Shown: positions 50,749 through 60,198 of the stretch, in pieces | Numbering within the stretch: position 1 is the first letter of the stretch | Layout: each line of letters begins with the position of its first letter | Origin: Ardenticatenaceae bacterium | GTDB taxonomy: Bacteria; Chloroflexota; Anaerolineae; Promineifilales; Promineifilaceae | Direction: 5' to 3' | DNA length: 64,000 nt | NCBI GenBank assembly: GCA_020634245.1 | Contig: JACKCC010000007.1 | Location: 484,555 to 548,554 of the forward strand | Notes under the pieces: model-generated | Database searches by the model: none | What the model saw: the letters and a program-made list of their open reading frames with translations, nothing else | Told to the model about the DNA's origin: nothing | Translations under genes and position numbers: made by a program

Positions 50749-53099
50749 TCGTCGAAGAGGGTGGCTTCGGTAACGGCCGTTACCGAAGCATCAGACTGGC
50801 CAGCCGGTAAATGGACGGTGAAGCAGGAACCTTCACCGGGCTGACTGATAACGGTAATTTTGCCGCCCATCATCTGGCAAAAACGCTGGCTGATAGCCAA
50901 CCCTAACCCCGTGCCGCCATAATTGCGTGCCGTAGAAGAATCAGCTTGCATAAACGGCTGGAACAAATTCTCGGCCTGTGATGGTGTCATGCCAATGCCG
51001 TCATCACAGACCTCAAAATATAGCCAATCAGTTTTATCGGCACTGGTTTCCCGGTTCACAGACAATGTGATGTGCCCATCGTGGGTAAATTTGATGGCAT
51101 TGCTGAGCAAATTCATGATAATTTGCCGCAGTTTGGCCTGATCGACCGTGATGCGGCCCAAATTCTGAGCCAAATTCAAACTTAATTGATTGCTGCTATT
51201 TTTAATGAGCGGATCAACTGTGATTAACACATTGTCAATCAATTCCCGGATATTAACCGTCTCCAAATACAATTCTGTCCGGCCGGCTTCAATCTTGGAC
51301 ATATCCAGTACATCGTTGATAACGCCCAAAAGATGATGGGCCGACACCTCGATTTTCTCCAGCCGGTTAATCAAAGTGTCCCGGTCTAGATCGGGCGATT
51401 CTTCGCGCAGCAGCTCACTATAGCCGATGATGGCGGTGAGCGGCGTACGCAGTTCGTGGCTCATGTTTGCCAGAAAGGCACTTTTGGTCTGGCTGGCTGA
51501 TTCGGCCGCTTCTTTAGCGATAGATAATTCGTTGACCAGATGCTGCTCTTCATCGTACATTTGGGCGGTGCGCAGCGCCAGGGCAATCTGGTTGGCAGCA
51601 GATTGCATCAATTGCAGGTGGGTGTCCGTAAACCAGTGGGGTTCAGTGTGAGTTAAAGTCAAAATACCGACTACGCGGTCACTTTGCAAAATGGGCACGG
51701 ATAACGCGGAACGGGTTTCGTGCGGCCGATCGGGGAAATAGAGCCAGCGGTCGTCAAATCGCGCGTCGGTAATTAATGCGGCCTGACGATGGCGCATCAC
51801 CCATCCGGCCAGGCCATGAGTCATGACTTTTGTCTGGATGTTGGATTTTTGTTCAGACGAGTTGGGGTTATGGGCCAGGATACTGTTGATGATATTGGCT
51901 TGTTCATCCAAAACGAACAGGCTGCCTGCCTTTGCCTGGGTTAGCGTGGAAGCAATGTTGATGGTTCCCTGGAGGGTATCGTGCAAAAGCGGGCTTTGGG
52001 TAACGGCACGGGCGACGTCAACCAGGTTTTCGAAGAGTTGCTTTTGGTGATCGAGTTCAATTTCGGCCTGTTTGCGCTCGGTAATATCGCGGAGGAGGTA
52101 GAGACGGCCGTTCTCGATCTCCTGGTGATCATACAAAAACGACATATTGGAGGCAAAATAGCGGATTTTATCCGCTTCAACCAGTCGGATTTCGGCCTTT
52201 CCCTGATTTTGCTTGTATTGCTGGTTTAGCGGCAATAATGACCCGGCAAAAATTTCATCGACAGTCTGCCCAACCATACTTTTGGGTGAAAGGTGCAGCA
52301 GATCGCGGGCAGCCGGGTTCAAATCGACCAGTCTGTGTTCTTTGTTGAAAACAATCATGGCGTCGGTCATGTATTCAAGGGAGACGTGCCGGGCAATGGG
52401 ACTGATTTGCAAGACGTGAACTTTTACGATTCCCCGGGCCAGGAGAACGGCCGTTATCGCAAACGTGAATGGGGTCAAATCGAGATTGGCAATAGGCAAG
52501 AGGCCGGAAACGTAGAGCAGATTACCCAGCCACGGGAATAAGGCTGCCAACATCAGGCCGCGCATTTGTTGGCGATAAGGTTCGATAACCCGGCCAAACA
52601 TGCGCATCATCAATACCGTTCCCGTCAGCAGGCAAAAGTAAGAATATGCCCAATGGAGCCAAAAGGCTATGCCGTGCCCCAGAATCAAAGCCGGAAAAGG
52701 CCCTTGGGTGTCCAGTGTGATAGTTGTCCACAACCAATCTGCTTCTGGCTCTAACCAGGTGGAAAACAAGGTGATGGCAGGGATGATCCAAAGCAGCGGC
52801 CAGAATCGATACGATTTTTGCCAGCTTCGCGTGTAACGCAGACTGAAAATCAGGTAAAAAACAGGAACGCTGACGATGGCGTAGTATTGAACCTTGGCCC
52901 AGAACAGCTTGGTAGGAATGTCTCCTCCTAACAGTTCCAGGGCATATGCCCAGCACCATATGCTGGAAGAAGCAGCAAAGAAGGCAAAGATGGCCGCGCC
53001 AGCCGCCGCACGCCGCCGCCAGGCCGGTACAACGAGCGCTCCTGAAAATATGGCGGCCAGGAATAAGGGAATAGCATAGGGGGTGTATTGCCAGTTCAT
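50745..53099 (-). CDS. Membrane histidine kinase with 7TM, PAS and GAF domains
   Basis: A 784-residue sensor. Residues 1-220 are a seven-helix membrane domain (His-kinase N-terminal 7TM type). A PAS domain follows ([21 protein letters not shown]), then a GAF domain (about 365-520), HisKA with [20 protein letters not shown] (phospho-accepting His) and HATPase with LSNAIKFT (N box), CDDGIGM (G1) and [19 protein letters not shown] (G2). The stimulus is unknown. The next gene upstream is a second kinase with a receiver domain 50 bp away, so the two proteins may form one phosphorelay. Confidence 0.92.
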   Translation of the reverse strand: MNWQYTPYAIPLFLAAIFSGALVVPAWRRRAAAGAAIFAFFAASSSIWCWAYALELLGGDIPTKLFWAKVQYYAIVSVPVFYLIFSLRYTRSWQKSYRFWPLLWIIPAITLFSTWLEPEADWLWTTITLDTQGPFPALILGHGIAFWLHWAYSYFCLLTGTVLMMRMFGRVIEPYRQQMRGLMLAALFPWLGNLLYVSGLLPIANLDLTPFTFAITAVLLARGIVKVHVLQISPIARHVSLEYMTDAMIVFNKEHRLVDLNPAARDLLHLSPKSMVGQTVDEIFAGSLLPLNQQYKQNQGKAEIRLVEADKIRYFASNMSFLYDHQEIENGRLYLLRDITERKQAEIELDHQKQLFENLVDVARAVTQSPLLHDTLQGTINIASTLTQAKAGSLFVLDEQANIINSILAHNPNSSEQKSNIQTKVMTHGLAGWVMRHRQAALITDARFDDRWLYFPDRPHETRSALSVPILQSDRVVGILTLTHTEPHWFTDTHLQLMQSAANQIALALRTAQMYDEEQHLVNELSIAKEAAESASQTKSAFLANMSHELRTPLTAIIGYSELLREESPDLDRDTLINRLEKIEVSAHHLLGVINDVLDMSKIEAGRTELYLETVNIRELIDNVLITVDPLIKNSSNQLSLNLAQNLGRITVDQAKLRQIIMNLLSNAIKFTHDGHITLSVNRETSADKTDWLYFEVCDDGIGMTPSQAENLFQPFMQADSSTARNYGGTGLGLAISQRFCQMMGGKITVISQPGEGSCFTVHLPAGQSDASVTAVTEATLFDD

Positions 53100-53148
53100 G
53101 ATTTTAAAGTCTTTCAGGAGTCAACGCGATGGTTTGGTTTGTAGATCA

Positions 53149-54729
53149 TTAGGCTACGGCCGTTTCCGCTAACGGCAGCGTAAAATAAAAAGTTGTTCCT
53201 TGCCGGAACTCGGATTCAAACCAAATACGGCCTCCATGCATTTCTACAATTTGTTTGGTGATACTCAATCCTAGTCCGGCACCGCGCCGTGCGCGCACTT
53301 GCTCATCACCTGACCGGAAAAACTGTGAAAAGATCATTGGTTGATCTTCTACGGCAATGCCCAGGCCGTCATCCTGCACGGCAACTTCGATGACAGATGG
53401 TTCGTGTTCTGTCCGCAATGTCGCCCATATTTGAACACGGCCGTTTTCAGGGGTGTACTTGTTGGCGTTGCTGATAAGGTTGGTAAGAACTTGCAAGAGT
53501 CGTTTATGATCGACCCATACTGGCGGCAAATTAAGCGGAATCGTAACTGTAACGGTTTGTTCTTTGGCAGTGAATTGAGGCTCAAGCAGTTGGTGGACGG
53601 CGTTTACGGCCGTTCCTATCGAAACCGCCGTCGGTTCCAGCTTCATTTTACCCGTTTCAATACGGGTAATATCATCCAATTCAATGACCAGGCCATGCAT
53701 CCGATCCGCCGCATCCTGAATAGCGTTGACAAACTGCGTCTGCTTTTCAGAGAGCGGTGTATGATTCAATTTGAGAATCAGATCGCCATATGCTTTGATA
53801 ACAGAAAGCGGTGTTTTTAATTCATGCGCCACCAGTGCCACAAAATCGCTCTTAGCCCGGTTAGCTGCTTGCGCTTGAGCGTACAAATAGGCATTGTTAA
53901 ACGCGATGGCTGCGTGATCGCGCAGTCGAGACAAAAAGCTGATATCACCCGACGTATAATTCTCCGTGCTTTCCAGCAGTAGCAATCCGCGTATCAGCCC
54001 ACTGCGTTGTATGGGAACCAGTACACGATAGGTCACTTCATTCAAAAGCCCTGTACCTGGTGCGAGCTTTTGTTTTTCAATACGACCGGTTGCCATTGCT
54101 TCATCCGCATCAATATCGGAACAAGTCAAAACTTTGTTCAGCAGATAATCTAAATTTTCGGATGCCTGTACGTGGACTTGTTTATCAATAATGGCTCCGA
54201 AAAGCCCGGCAGAAGCACCTGTTTGCTGTAATGCCCATTTCAGAATAATTTGAGCTACTTTGATCTCGTCCAGGTTGGTGTTCAGGTCTTGATCAATTTG
54301 CTGCAAAACAGCCAATTCGGCCAGGCGTGCTTTCTCCTGGTCGCGCAGACGTTTCTTTTCCAGAGAAGCCGAAATGCGCGCCCACAACAATGCCCCTTTA
54401 ATCGGTTTGAACAAATAGTCGTCCGCGCCTAACTCGATGCATTTGATGACGCTGTTCATATCGTCCAGCGCGGAAAGCACTACGACGGGGATGTGCTGCC
54501 ATGTGGGGTCTGCTTGCAGCTTTTCTAGTGTTTCGTACCCGTTCATTTCGGGCATCATGATGTCTAGAAGAATGAGGTCAACGGGAGTTTCCTGGAGGAG
54601 TTCGAGGGCGTGACGGCCGTTAACGGCCGTTTTCACTTCATAACCGCGCCGTTCCAGCCGGGCAGCCAATAATTCACGGACATCCTTGTTATCGTCAACT
54701 ACCAATACATTACTTTGCTGTGCTGTCAT
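53149..54729 (-). CDS. Hybrid sensor protein: receiver, GAF, histidine kinase
   Basis: A 526-residue protein with an N-terminal receiver domain (NVLVVDDNKDV acidic pair, LILLDIMMPEMNGYE phosphorylated Asp, DDYLFKPI Lys), a GAF domain (about 170-300), HisKA with LVAHELKTPLSVIKAYGD, and HATPase with LISNANKYTP, DDGLGI and GAGLGLSITKQIVEMHGG. A soluble kinase with a receiver at its front can be tuned by another kinase, probably the one at 50745. The ATG at 54729 is preferred because the frame upstream runs into an insertion sequence whose end is 50 bp away. The IS probably altered its promoter. Confidence 0.9.
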   Translation of the reverse strand: MTAQQSNVLVVDDNKDVRELLAARLERRGYEVKTAVNGRHALELLQETPVDLILLDIMMPEMNGYETLEKLQADPTWQHIPVVVLSALDDMNSVIKCIELGADDYLFKPIKGALLWARISASLEKKRLRDQEKARLAELAVLQQIDQDLNTNLDEIKVAQIILKWALQQTGASAGLFGAIIDKQVHVQASENLDYLLNKVLTCSDIDADEAMATGRIEKQKLAPGTGLLNEVTYRVLVPIQRSGLIRGLLLLESTENYTSGDISFLSRLRDHAAIAFNNAYLYAQAQAANRAKSDFVALVAHELKTPLSVIKAYGDLILKLNHTPLSEKQTQFVNAIQDAADRMHGLVIELDDITRIETGKMKLEPTAVSIGTAVNAVHQLLEPQFTAKEQTVTVTIPLNLPPVWVDHKRLLQVLTNLISNANKYTPENGRVQIWATLRTEHEPSVIEVAVQDDGLGIAVEDQPMIFSQFFRSGDEQVRARRGAGLGLSITKQIVEMHGGRIWFESEFRQGTTFYFTLPLAETAVA

Positions 54730-54778
54730 GTTGCTTGATGGGGACTGAACATGCTCCCCGCATCCTGATAATTGGTCT

Positions 54779-55818
54779 ACTCTAATTGCTAACCTCAAAA
54801 GGTAAGGTTGACGAATTTGCCTCCCAACTTACACTCCTAAAGTTTGACACCACATCAGACAAAGGAGTATCCGATGAGAGGCTTAACAGATTATATTACA
54901 CAGGCAGCATGGAGCGATATTTTGACGGTTCAATATGTTTTGGTAGATGATTCTTATCAACAACTGGATGTCCATATTTTGCCTGAGCGCAAATTTGCAC
55001 CACAAGGGACGCCTTGCTTTAGTGATTCTGAGGTCATCACCATTGCCCTTTTGGGAGAGATGGTTTTTGCCGGTGATGAAGATAAAACACTGCACTTTAT
55101 ACGACAATATCATCTCGACATGTTTCCTCATTTGCTCGATAACTCTCGTTTCAATCGCCGTCGTCATCAGCTAGCGGGCGTCATGGAAGCGATTCGAGAG
55201 CATTTGCGAGACCGTTGGCGGGCAAAACATCCTCTAGATATCGAAACAGAAAACTTGCGTATCGTGGATAGTGCGCCCATCTCTATCTGCACCTATACTC
55301 GTGGTGGTCGTTGCCAGAGCATCCCATTAGATTGGCGAGATGAATGGTTTGGCGTTTGTACCAGCAAGAAAGCCAAGTTTTTTGGCGCGCGTTGCCACAT
55401 AACAACGACCCTAGACCAGATGATTGACACCTGGTTACTAGCTCCGGGTTCTTATGATGACCGTAAACCCATGGCCGCCTTGTTAGAAAATCGTCATGGA
55501 CTGTCCGTTATCGGCGACAAAGGCTATGTCAGTGAAGACCTCGCCCATCGTTTGTGGGAAGATGACCAACATCTACTCCTTGCTTTGAAGAAGGATAATC
55601 AAACAGAACAATGGCCTGACGGAATCCAACGAATATTGGGTTATTTGCGCCATCGGGTCGAAACAGCCTTTAGTGTGCTGGAAAACGTATTCGATTTTGA
55701 AAGTCCTAAATCCCGTTCGCTTGCTGGGTTGATTGCTCGGACAACCACGAAGATTTTGGCTTATACCATTAGCTTCTTTCTTGCCGAGATTCTCACCCCA
55801 GAGCTTAGCAATTAGAGT
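54779..55818 (+). mobile_element. IS982-family insertion sequence, about 1040 bp
   Basis: ACTCTAATTGCTAA (54779-54792) and TTAGCAATTAGAGT (55805-55818) are perfect 14-bp terminal inverted repeats, extending with few mismatches to 19 bp. They enclose a single intact transposase gene. No clear target duplication is seen. The element carries no ACGGCCGT. It sits 50 bp upstream of the hybrid sensor gene, pointing away. Confidence 0.8.
54874..55815 (+). CDS. IS982-family DDE transposase
   Basis: A 313-residue transposase. CFSDSEVITIALLGEM is the N-terminal family signature. The catalytic triad is probably in IVDSAPIS (Asp), LSVIGDKGYVSE (Asp) and HRVETAFSVLE (Glu). AAAGGAG precedes the ATG at 54874. 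The gene is unbroken, so transposition may still occur. Codon and base use differ from neighbours, with fewer GC-rich codons. Confidence 0.88.
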   Translation: MRGLTDYITQAAWSDILTVQYVLVDDSYQQLDVHILPERKFAPQGTPCFSDSEVITIALLGEMVFAGDEDKTLHFIRQYHLDMFPHLLDNSRFNRRRHQLAGVMEAIREHLRDRWRAKHPLDIETENLRIVDSAPISICTYTRGGRCQSIPLDWRDEWFGVCTSKKAKFFGARCHITTTLDQMIDTWLLAPGSYDDRKPMAALLENRHGLSVIGDKGYVSEDLAHRLWEDDQHLLLALKKDNQTEQWPDGIQRILGYLRHRVETAFSVLENVFDFESPKSRSLAGLIARTTTKILAYTISFFLAEILTPELSN

Positions 55819-55991
55819 CTCATACTCCGCACGGTATACTATCTATTGTAAGGTTGTTATCAACTTTTCACTATGGCCTTTTATTGCTAATTCGACTTAC
55901 GGAATAAGAGACACTATAAATCCAACAGCGTCACATTTCCGTCACCCCCCAAAAAGAAATGGTTCTTTGGGATTTCCTGGGGTCTTGAACT

Positions 55992-56056
55992 TGTCATGCT
56001 GAACAAAGTGAAGCATCCCAGAGGTGTTGGGATTCCTCGCTTCGCTCGGAATGACA
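55992..56056. repeat. TGTCATTCCGAG-type dispersed repeat, second copy
   Basis: TGTCATGCTGAACAAAGTG and GGATTCCTCGCTTCGCTCGG then AATGACA form the ends of an imperfect inverted repeat of 65 bp. It is related to the copy at 29619. The gap 55819-56405 otherwise contains only A+T-rich DNA and short imperfect repeats. Confidence 0.6.
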
Positions 56057-56405
56057 AAACCCCGCGAGATCCGAAAGACCCAAAGAAATCACAAGGTTCA
56101 TGTTTGATGAGAATGGTTTGTCGATGCGTTTGGGCACTGGGTCCGTTGAATGGGATTGGCCGTAAATCACTCATTTTGCGGCGTTTTTTCCAACTCGATT
56201 TGGGCGATTTTCACGAGTAACCATACCATTGCGTGATGGCGAAAAAGTTACCGTGAAATCAAATCCCATAGAACAGACCCAGTGCCTGCGTTTGTAATAT
56301 TTCTATAATAATTTTGTCAGCAAACTGTTATCAGCCGCAGGTATCATTCTATCAAGTAAAAAAATTGCTCAAGTAAAAATGACATAAATTCAGGCAGGAA
56401 AAATC

Positions 56406-57404
56406 ATGTTAATCAAAAAGCAAACCGGGATTGAAATTCCATCATCAGAAATAACGCCGGAACATATTTACCGAACCCGGCGCCAGTTTATGAAAAGTGC
56501 TGTGGCGTTGGCTGGCGGTGTCTTATTGGCGTCATGTGCTCCCAGGGCAGAAGAGACGGCTATGGAAGAGAGTACGGCCGTTCCCCCCACCACAACTCCC
56601 AAAACTGAACCGGCCACAACAACAGCCGCCCGTGCCACTGCCGACGAATTGGGCGATCCGCTCAACACCTTCGAGCAAATCACCAACTACAACAACTACT
56701 ACGAATTTACCACTGATAAAGAAGAAGTTGCTAAATTAGCTAAAGATTTCCCTACGTCACCCTGGCAAATTGAAGTAGGCGGCATGGTCAATAAGCCGCA
56801 AACATTCAGCATCGACGATTTGCGCGCCTTCGAGCAAGAAGAACGCATCTACCGGCTGCGCTGCGTCGAAGCCTGGTCTATGATCATCCCCTGGATGGGC
56901 TTCCCGCTGGCTAAACTGCTCCAAGCAGTAGAGCCAACCGCCGACGCCAAATACGTCCGCTTCGAGACCATCCTCGATCCTGATAATATGCCCGGTCAGA
57001 GAAGCCCCTGGTTCAACTGGCCCTATGTCGAAGGATTGCGCCTGGATGAAGCGATGAACGACTTAACCCTGATGGCTACCGGCTTGTACGGCAAGGAACT
57101 GATGCCCCAGAGTGGTGCGCCCCTCCGGCTGGTTGTGCCCTGGAAATACGGCTTCAAAAGCATCAAATCCATCGTTAAAATCGATTTGGTCGATAAAATG
57201 CCCGTTTCCCTGTGGATGGATTCTGCGCCCAACGAATACGGCTTTTACGCCAATGTCAATCCTGAAGTAGACCACCCTCGCTGGTCGCAGGCTACCGAAC
57301 GGCGTATTGGCGAACTCGGCCGCCGTGAAACGTTGATGTTCAACGGTTATGCTGAACAAGTCGCCTATTTGTACGATGGTATGGATTTACGGGCGAATTT
57401 CTAA
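56406..57404 (+). CDS. msrP: Methionine sulfoxide reductase catalytic subunit MsrP
   Basis: A 332-residue molybdenum-cofactor enzyme that repairs oxidised methionines in exported proteins. The Tat motif [16 protein letters not shown] is followed by LLASC, a lipobox, so this form may be a Tat-exported lipoprotein. [17 protein letters not shown] contains the Mo-binding Cys. [15 protein letters not shown] is also typical. Known MsrP has no lipid anchor in enterobacteria. A Thr/Pro-rich linker of about 35 residues separates the anchor and the catalytic domain. AGGAAAAATC precedes the ATG. MsrQ, its haem partner, follows at once. Confidence 0.94.
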   Translation: MLIKKQTGIEIPSSEITPEHIYRTRRQFMKSAVALAGGVLLASCAPRAEETAMEESTAVPPTTTPKTEPATTTAARATADELGDPLNTFEQITNYNNYYEFTTDKEEVAKLAKDFPTSPWQIEVGGMVNKPQTFSIDDLRAFEQEERIYRLRCVEAWSMIIPWMGFPLAKLLQAVEPTADAKYVRFETILDPDNMPGQRSPWFNWPYVEGLRLDEAMNDLTLMATGLYGKELMPQSGAPLRLVVPWKYGFKSIKSIVKIDLVDKMPVSLWMDSAPNEYGFYANVNPEVDHPRWSQATERRIGELGRRETLMFNGYAEQVAYLYDGMDLRANF

Positions 57405-57427
57405 TGAACAGCAGGAGCCAAAAGAAT

Positions 57428-58099
57428 ATGGACGTTATAATTTCGACACCTAAACGCAAAGTGAACCAGCAGCAAATCGGCCGATTGTTACGTGTTGTCA
57501 CCCACGTGGGTGCCTGGATACCGTTGGCCTTGCTGGCCTGGCAGTTCCAACAGGAGCAGCTCATTGATCCTGTACGCGATATTATTTTGCGTACAGGAAA
57601 ATTTACCCTCATTTTTCTTATGCTGTCGCTGGCAGTCACGCCGTTGAACAAGTTGTTTGGCTGGAAGCAGTTGATCCCGCTGCGACGGCCGTTAGGACTG
57701 TATGCCTTTTTATACGTCAGTTTACATCTGCTAACTTTCGTCTGGCTGGACTACGGCCTGAACTGGGCATTTATTGTGGATGGTATTTTTGAACAGCCCT
57801 ATGTCATAGTTGGATTTACCGCTTATTTGATGCTTATACCTCTGGCGGCTACCTCTACCAAATGGGCGATGCGCCGTTTAGGGAAAAATTGGAAGCGGTT
57901 ACACAGACTCGTTTATCTGATTGGCGCTTTGGGCATTCTCCATTTCTTTTGGTTGGTGAAGGCGTACCAGCGCCCCATTATGTATGGCTCGGTTATGGCG
58001 CTGCTGCTGCTGACGCGGGTAGGGCCAATATCGCGGCAGTTGGTTCGTTGGCGAAAAGGCTTGCAGAAACTCGGAAGAACCAGGCCTGCTGTTCATTAG
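57428..58099 (+). CDS. msrQ: Haem-binding membrane subunit MsrQ
   Basis: A 223-residue membrane protein of the YedZ/ferric-reductase-like family. It passes electrons from the quinone pool or flavin to MsrP. Six helices are visible. PLRRPLGLYAFLYVSLHLLTFVWLD holds one haem His, and WKRLHRLVYLIGALGILHFFW holds the others. The ATG at 57428 has AGGAG upstream, while an earlier ATG overlapping the msrP stop by one base is also possible. Close linkage and overlap show an operon. A bidirectional terminator follows. Confidence 0.93.
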   Translation: MDVIISTPKRKVNQQQIGRLLRVVTHVGAWIPLALLAWQFQQEQLIDPVRDIILRTGKFTLIFLMLSLAVTPLNKLFGWKQLIPLRRPLGLYAFLYVSLHLLTFVWLDYGLNWAFIVDGIFEQPYVIVGFTAYLMLIPLAATSTKWAMRRLGKNWKRLHRLVYLIGALGILHFFWLVKAYQRPIMYGSVMALLLLTRVGPISRQLVRWRKGLQKLGRTRPAVH

Positions 58100-58121
58100 G
58101 ATTTTTACTTGAGGTGTGAAC

Positions 58122-58161
58122 AAAAAAGACCGTCGTTTGGCATGAGGCGGCGGTCTTTTTT
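58122..58161. terminator. Bidirectional terminator between msrQ and the ABC operon
   Basis: AAAAGACCGTCG pairs with CGGCGGTCTTTT with one wobble, A-rich on one side and T-rich on the other. It serves two convergent transcripts. Confidence 0.85.
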
Positions 58162-58167
58162 GTGGAT

Positions 58168-58866
58168 CTAGTTTAGCAGGATTTTGCCATTGCCGTCATC
58201 GATTAAACGGCCGTCCACCATCTTCAACACGCGGCTGGCATAAGCAACCACACGGGGATCATGCGTGGCAAAAACAAACGCCGTGCCCGTTTCCTCATTG
58301 AGCTTCTTCATAATTTCCATGGCTTGCTGGCCGTTTTCCGTATCCAGATTTGCCGTCGGTTCGTCAGCCAGGACAACGATTGGGTTTGTGGCCAATGCCC
58401 GGGCAATGGCCACCCGCTGCTGCTGGCCGCCGCTCATCTGATCAGGCCGGTGTTTAGCCCAGTCAGATAAACCGACTGCGTTCAGCAAGTAATTGACCCG
58501 TTCTTTCCGTTCCTTCTCACCTACGTTGTTGAGCAGCAGCGGCAGTTCCACATTTTCAAATGCCGAAAGCACCGGAACCAGCGCAAAAAACTGGAAGATG
58601 AAGCCGATCATCTCGCGCCGGATTTCGGCCCGCTGATTGGCTGTGAACCGGGTCACATCCTGCCCTTTGACCCGTATGATGCCGCTGTTGGGCTTATCCA
58701 GGCAGCCCAGCAGTTGCAGCATGGTCGTTTTGCCGGAGCCGGATGGCCCGACTAACGCAGCAAACTCTCCCGCTTTGATGTCCAGCGACACGTGGTCCAA
58801 GGCCAGTGTTTCCACTTCACCAATTTTATAAATCTTTGTGGCGTTTTCAGCTTCAATAATTGTCAT
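58168..58866 (-). CDS. ABC transporter ATPase, MacB/LolD type
   Basis: A 232-residue ATPase. [18 protein letters not shown] is Walker [18 protein letters not shown] the Q-loop region with Phe-Glu, [19 protein letters not shown] the signature, and [12 protein letters not shown]alker B. The LDxxNG after Walker B is typical of the MacB/LolD/FtsE class. It works with the two FtsX-type permeases upstream in the operon. The likely substrate is a lipoprotein, lipid or peptide. The start has no strong ribosome site. A hairpin separates it from the permease gene. Confidence 0.92.
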   Translation of the reverse strand: MTIIEAENATKIYKIGEVETLALDHVSLDIKAGEFAALVGPSGSGKTTMLQLLGCLDKPNSGIIRVKGQDVTRFTANQRAEIRREMIGFIFQFFALVPVLSAFENVELPLLLNNVGEKERKERVNYLLNAVGLSDWAKHRPDQMSGGQQQRVAIARALATNPIVVLADEPTANLDTENGQQAMEIMKKLNEETGTAFVFATHDPRVVAYASRVLKMVDGRLIDDGNGKILLN

Positions 58867-58880
58867 GATATGGTTCCTAA

Positions 58881-58926
58881 TACGTCATGCGTCATAATTT
58901 TCTGTTGACGTATGACGCATGATGTA
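58881..58926. repeat. Hairpin between permease and ATPase genes
   Basis: TACGTCATGCGTCATA (58881-58896) and TATGACGCATGATGTA (58911-58926) are inverted arms with one mismatch and a 14-base loop. It could adjust the mRNA ratio between the two genes. Confidence 0.55.
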
Positions 58927-58958
58927 TGAAATCAAGTAGACCTCACGAATTTCTAACC

Positions 58959-60188
58959 TTATAGTGCGTGTAACGCTTCCACTGGTTCCATTTTGGCTGC
59001 GATTGAGGCCGGATAGAGGGAGACCAGCGAGACGATGACCAAGAGCATCAACGAAAGTATGGCGAACTGAACTGGTGCAAAGCCACCTTTTATGGTCGTT
59101 CCCATGGCAAATCCTTCCACCAGAGAGGCGACTTCCGGCGGGAAAGAAAAGCCGACGTAGGTCATGTAGGCCACGACACCCAGCCCCAGCGCCAATCCGA
59201 TAACAATGCCCAACAAGGCTAATAAAATACCTTCAATAAGGAACAGCAGGATGATTTGGCGGCGGTTCATACCCAGGGAAGCCAGGATGCCAATTTCCTG
59301 TGCGCGGGCAAAAACGGACATGAGCAGGGTGTTGGCAATGAGAACGGCCACCGCCAGGAAGACGATCCCGTAGAGGATATAATAAAAGAAAATGCCATTT
59401 CCGACGCTTTCCAGCAATAGCTTGTTCAGGTTTTCCCATGTCAGAACCTGGGTGTCTGGGGTGGTAAACTTGGCGGTGGTAACGGCCGTATCCCCCTCGT
59501 TGTTCAACATCACAATCAAACTGCTAAACCGGTCGCCCACCCCGCTGAAAGACTGAGCCTGGGCTAAAGGCATGATAACCCTGTTTTGATCAATACTGGG
59601 AAAGCCCGTGTCCACCAGCCCGGCAACCGTAAAAACCCCTTCTTGACCGTTACCATTGGCATCGCTGGCAGCTATACTGACCCGTTGACCGACCGCAATC
59701 CCCATTTGCCTGGCCAGTACATTGCCCACCAAAATAAGGCCGCGATCATCGTTTTGCAGGTATTCGCCGGCCACGATGCCATCACGAATTGGTTGGTGAA
59801 ACGCATCTTCCATATCAATGCCCACGATTTGGACGCCAATTGATTCCTGGGAAGTACTCAACAAACCGCCGCTCCATAGAACCGGCGCTGCCGACTTTAC
59901 CTCAGATATGGCTTCGGCCTGCGCGGCCCAGGCGGCGCTGTCTTCCAACATATCTTTGGAAAGCAGGCTGGCCTTATCCTCATCGTAGCTTGCGGCCCGG
60001 ACTTGCAGATGCCCGGTGCTCATGCGGATGTTATCGGCAAGCATGGAAGTGAGCATACCGTCTATCATGCTGCTCATGGCCATTACTACCACCAGACCCA
60101 GGGCGACTGCCAGCGCGGTGAGGGTTGTTCTACGGCCGTTTCTCACCAAATTTCGGTAAGCAATAGAAAAAAATCTGCCAATAGCCAT
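58959..60188 (-). CDS. FtsX-like permease, MacB/LolC type (second permease)
   Basis: A 409-residue permease with an N-terminal membrane helix (TALAVALGLVVVMAMSSM region), a periplasmic MacB-core domain (about 50-240), and three C-terminal helices with the FtsX signature (NTLLMSVFARAQEIGILASLG, IILLFLIEGILLALLGIVIG). The arrangement fits LolC/E or MacB half-permeases. It follows the first permease with a 10-bp gap. The two permeases are about 30% alike by eye, so a heterodimer is likely. Confidence 0.9.
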   Translation of the reverse strand: MAIGRFFSIAYRNLVRNGRRTTLTALAVALGLVVVMAMSSMIDGMLTSMLADNIRMSTGHLQVRAASYDEDKASLLSKDMLEDSAAWAAQAEAISEVKSAAPVLWSGGLLSTSQESIGVQIVGIDMEDAFHQPIRDGIVAGEYLQNDDRGLILVGNVLARQMGIAVGQRVSIAASDANGNGQEGVFTVAGLVDTGFPSIDQNRVIMPLAQAQSFSGVGDRFSSLIVMLNNEGDTAVTTAKFTTPDTQVLTWENLNKLLLESVGNGIFFYYILYGIVFLAVAVLIANTLLMSVFARAQEIGILASLGMNRRQIILLFLIEGILLALLGIVIGLALGLGVVAYMTYVGFSFPPEVASLVEGFAMGTTIKGGFAPVQFAILSLMLLVIVSLVSLYPASIAAKMEPVEALHAL

Positions 60189-60198
60189 ACCCGTCTCC

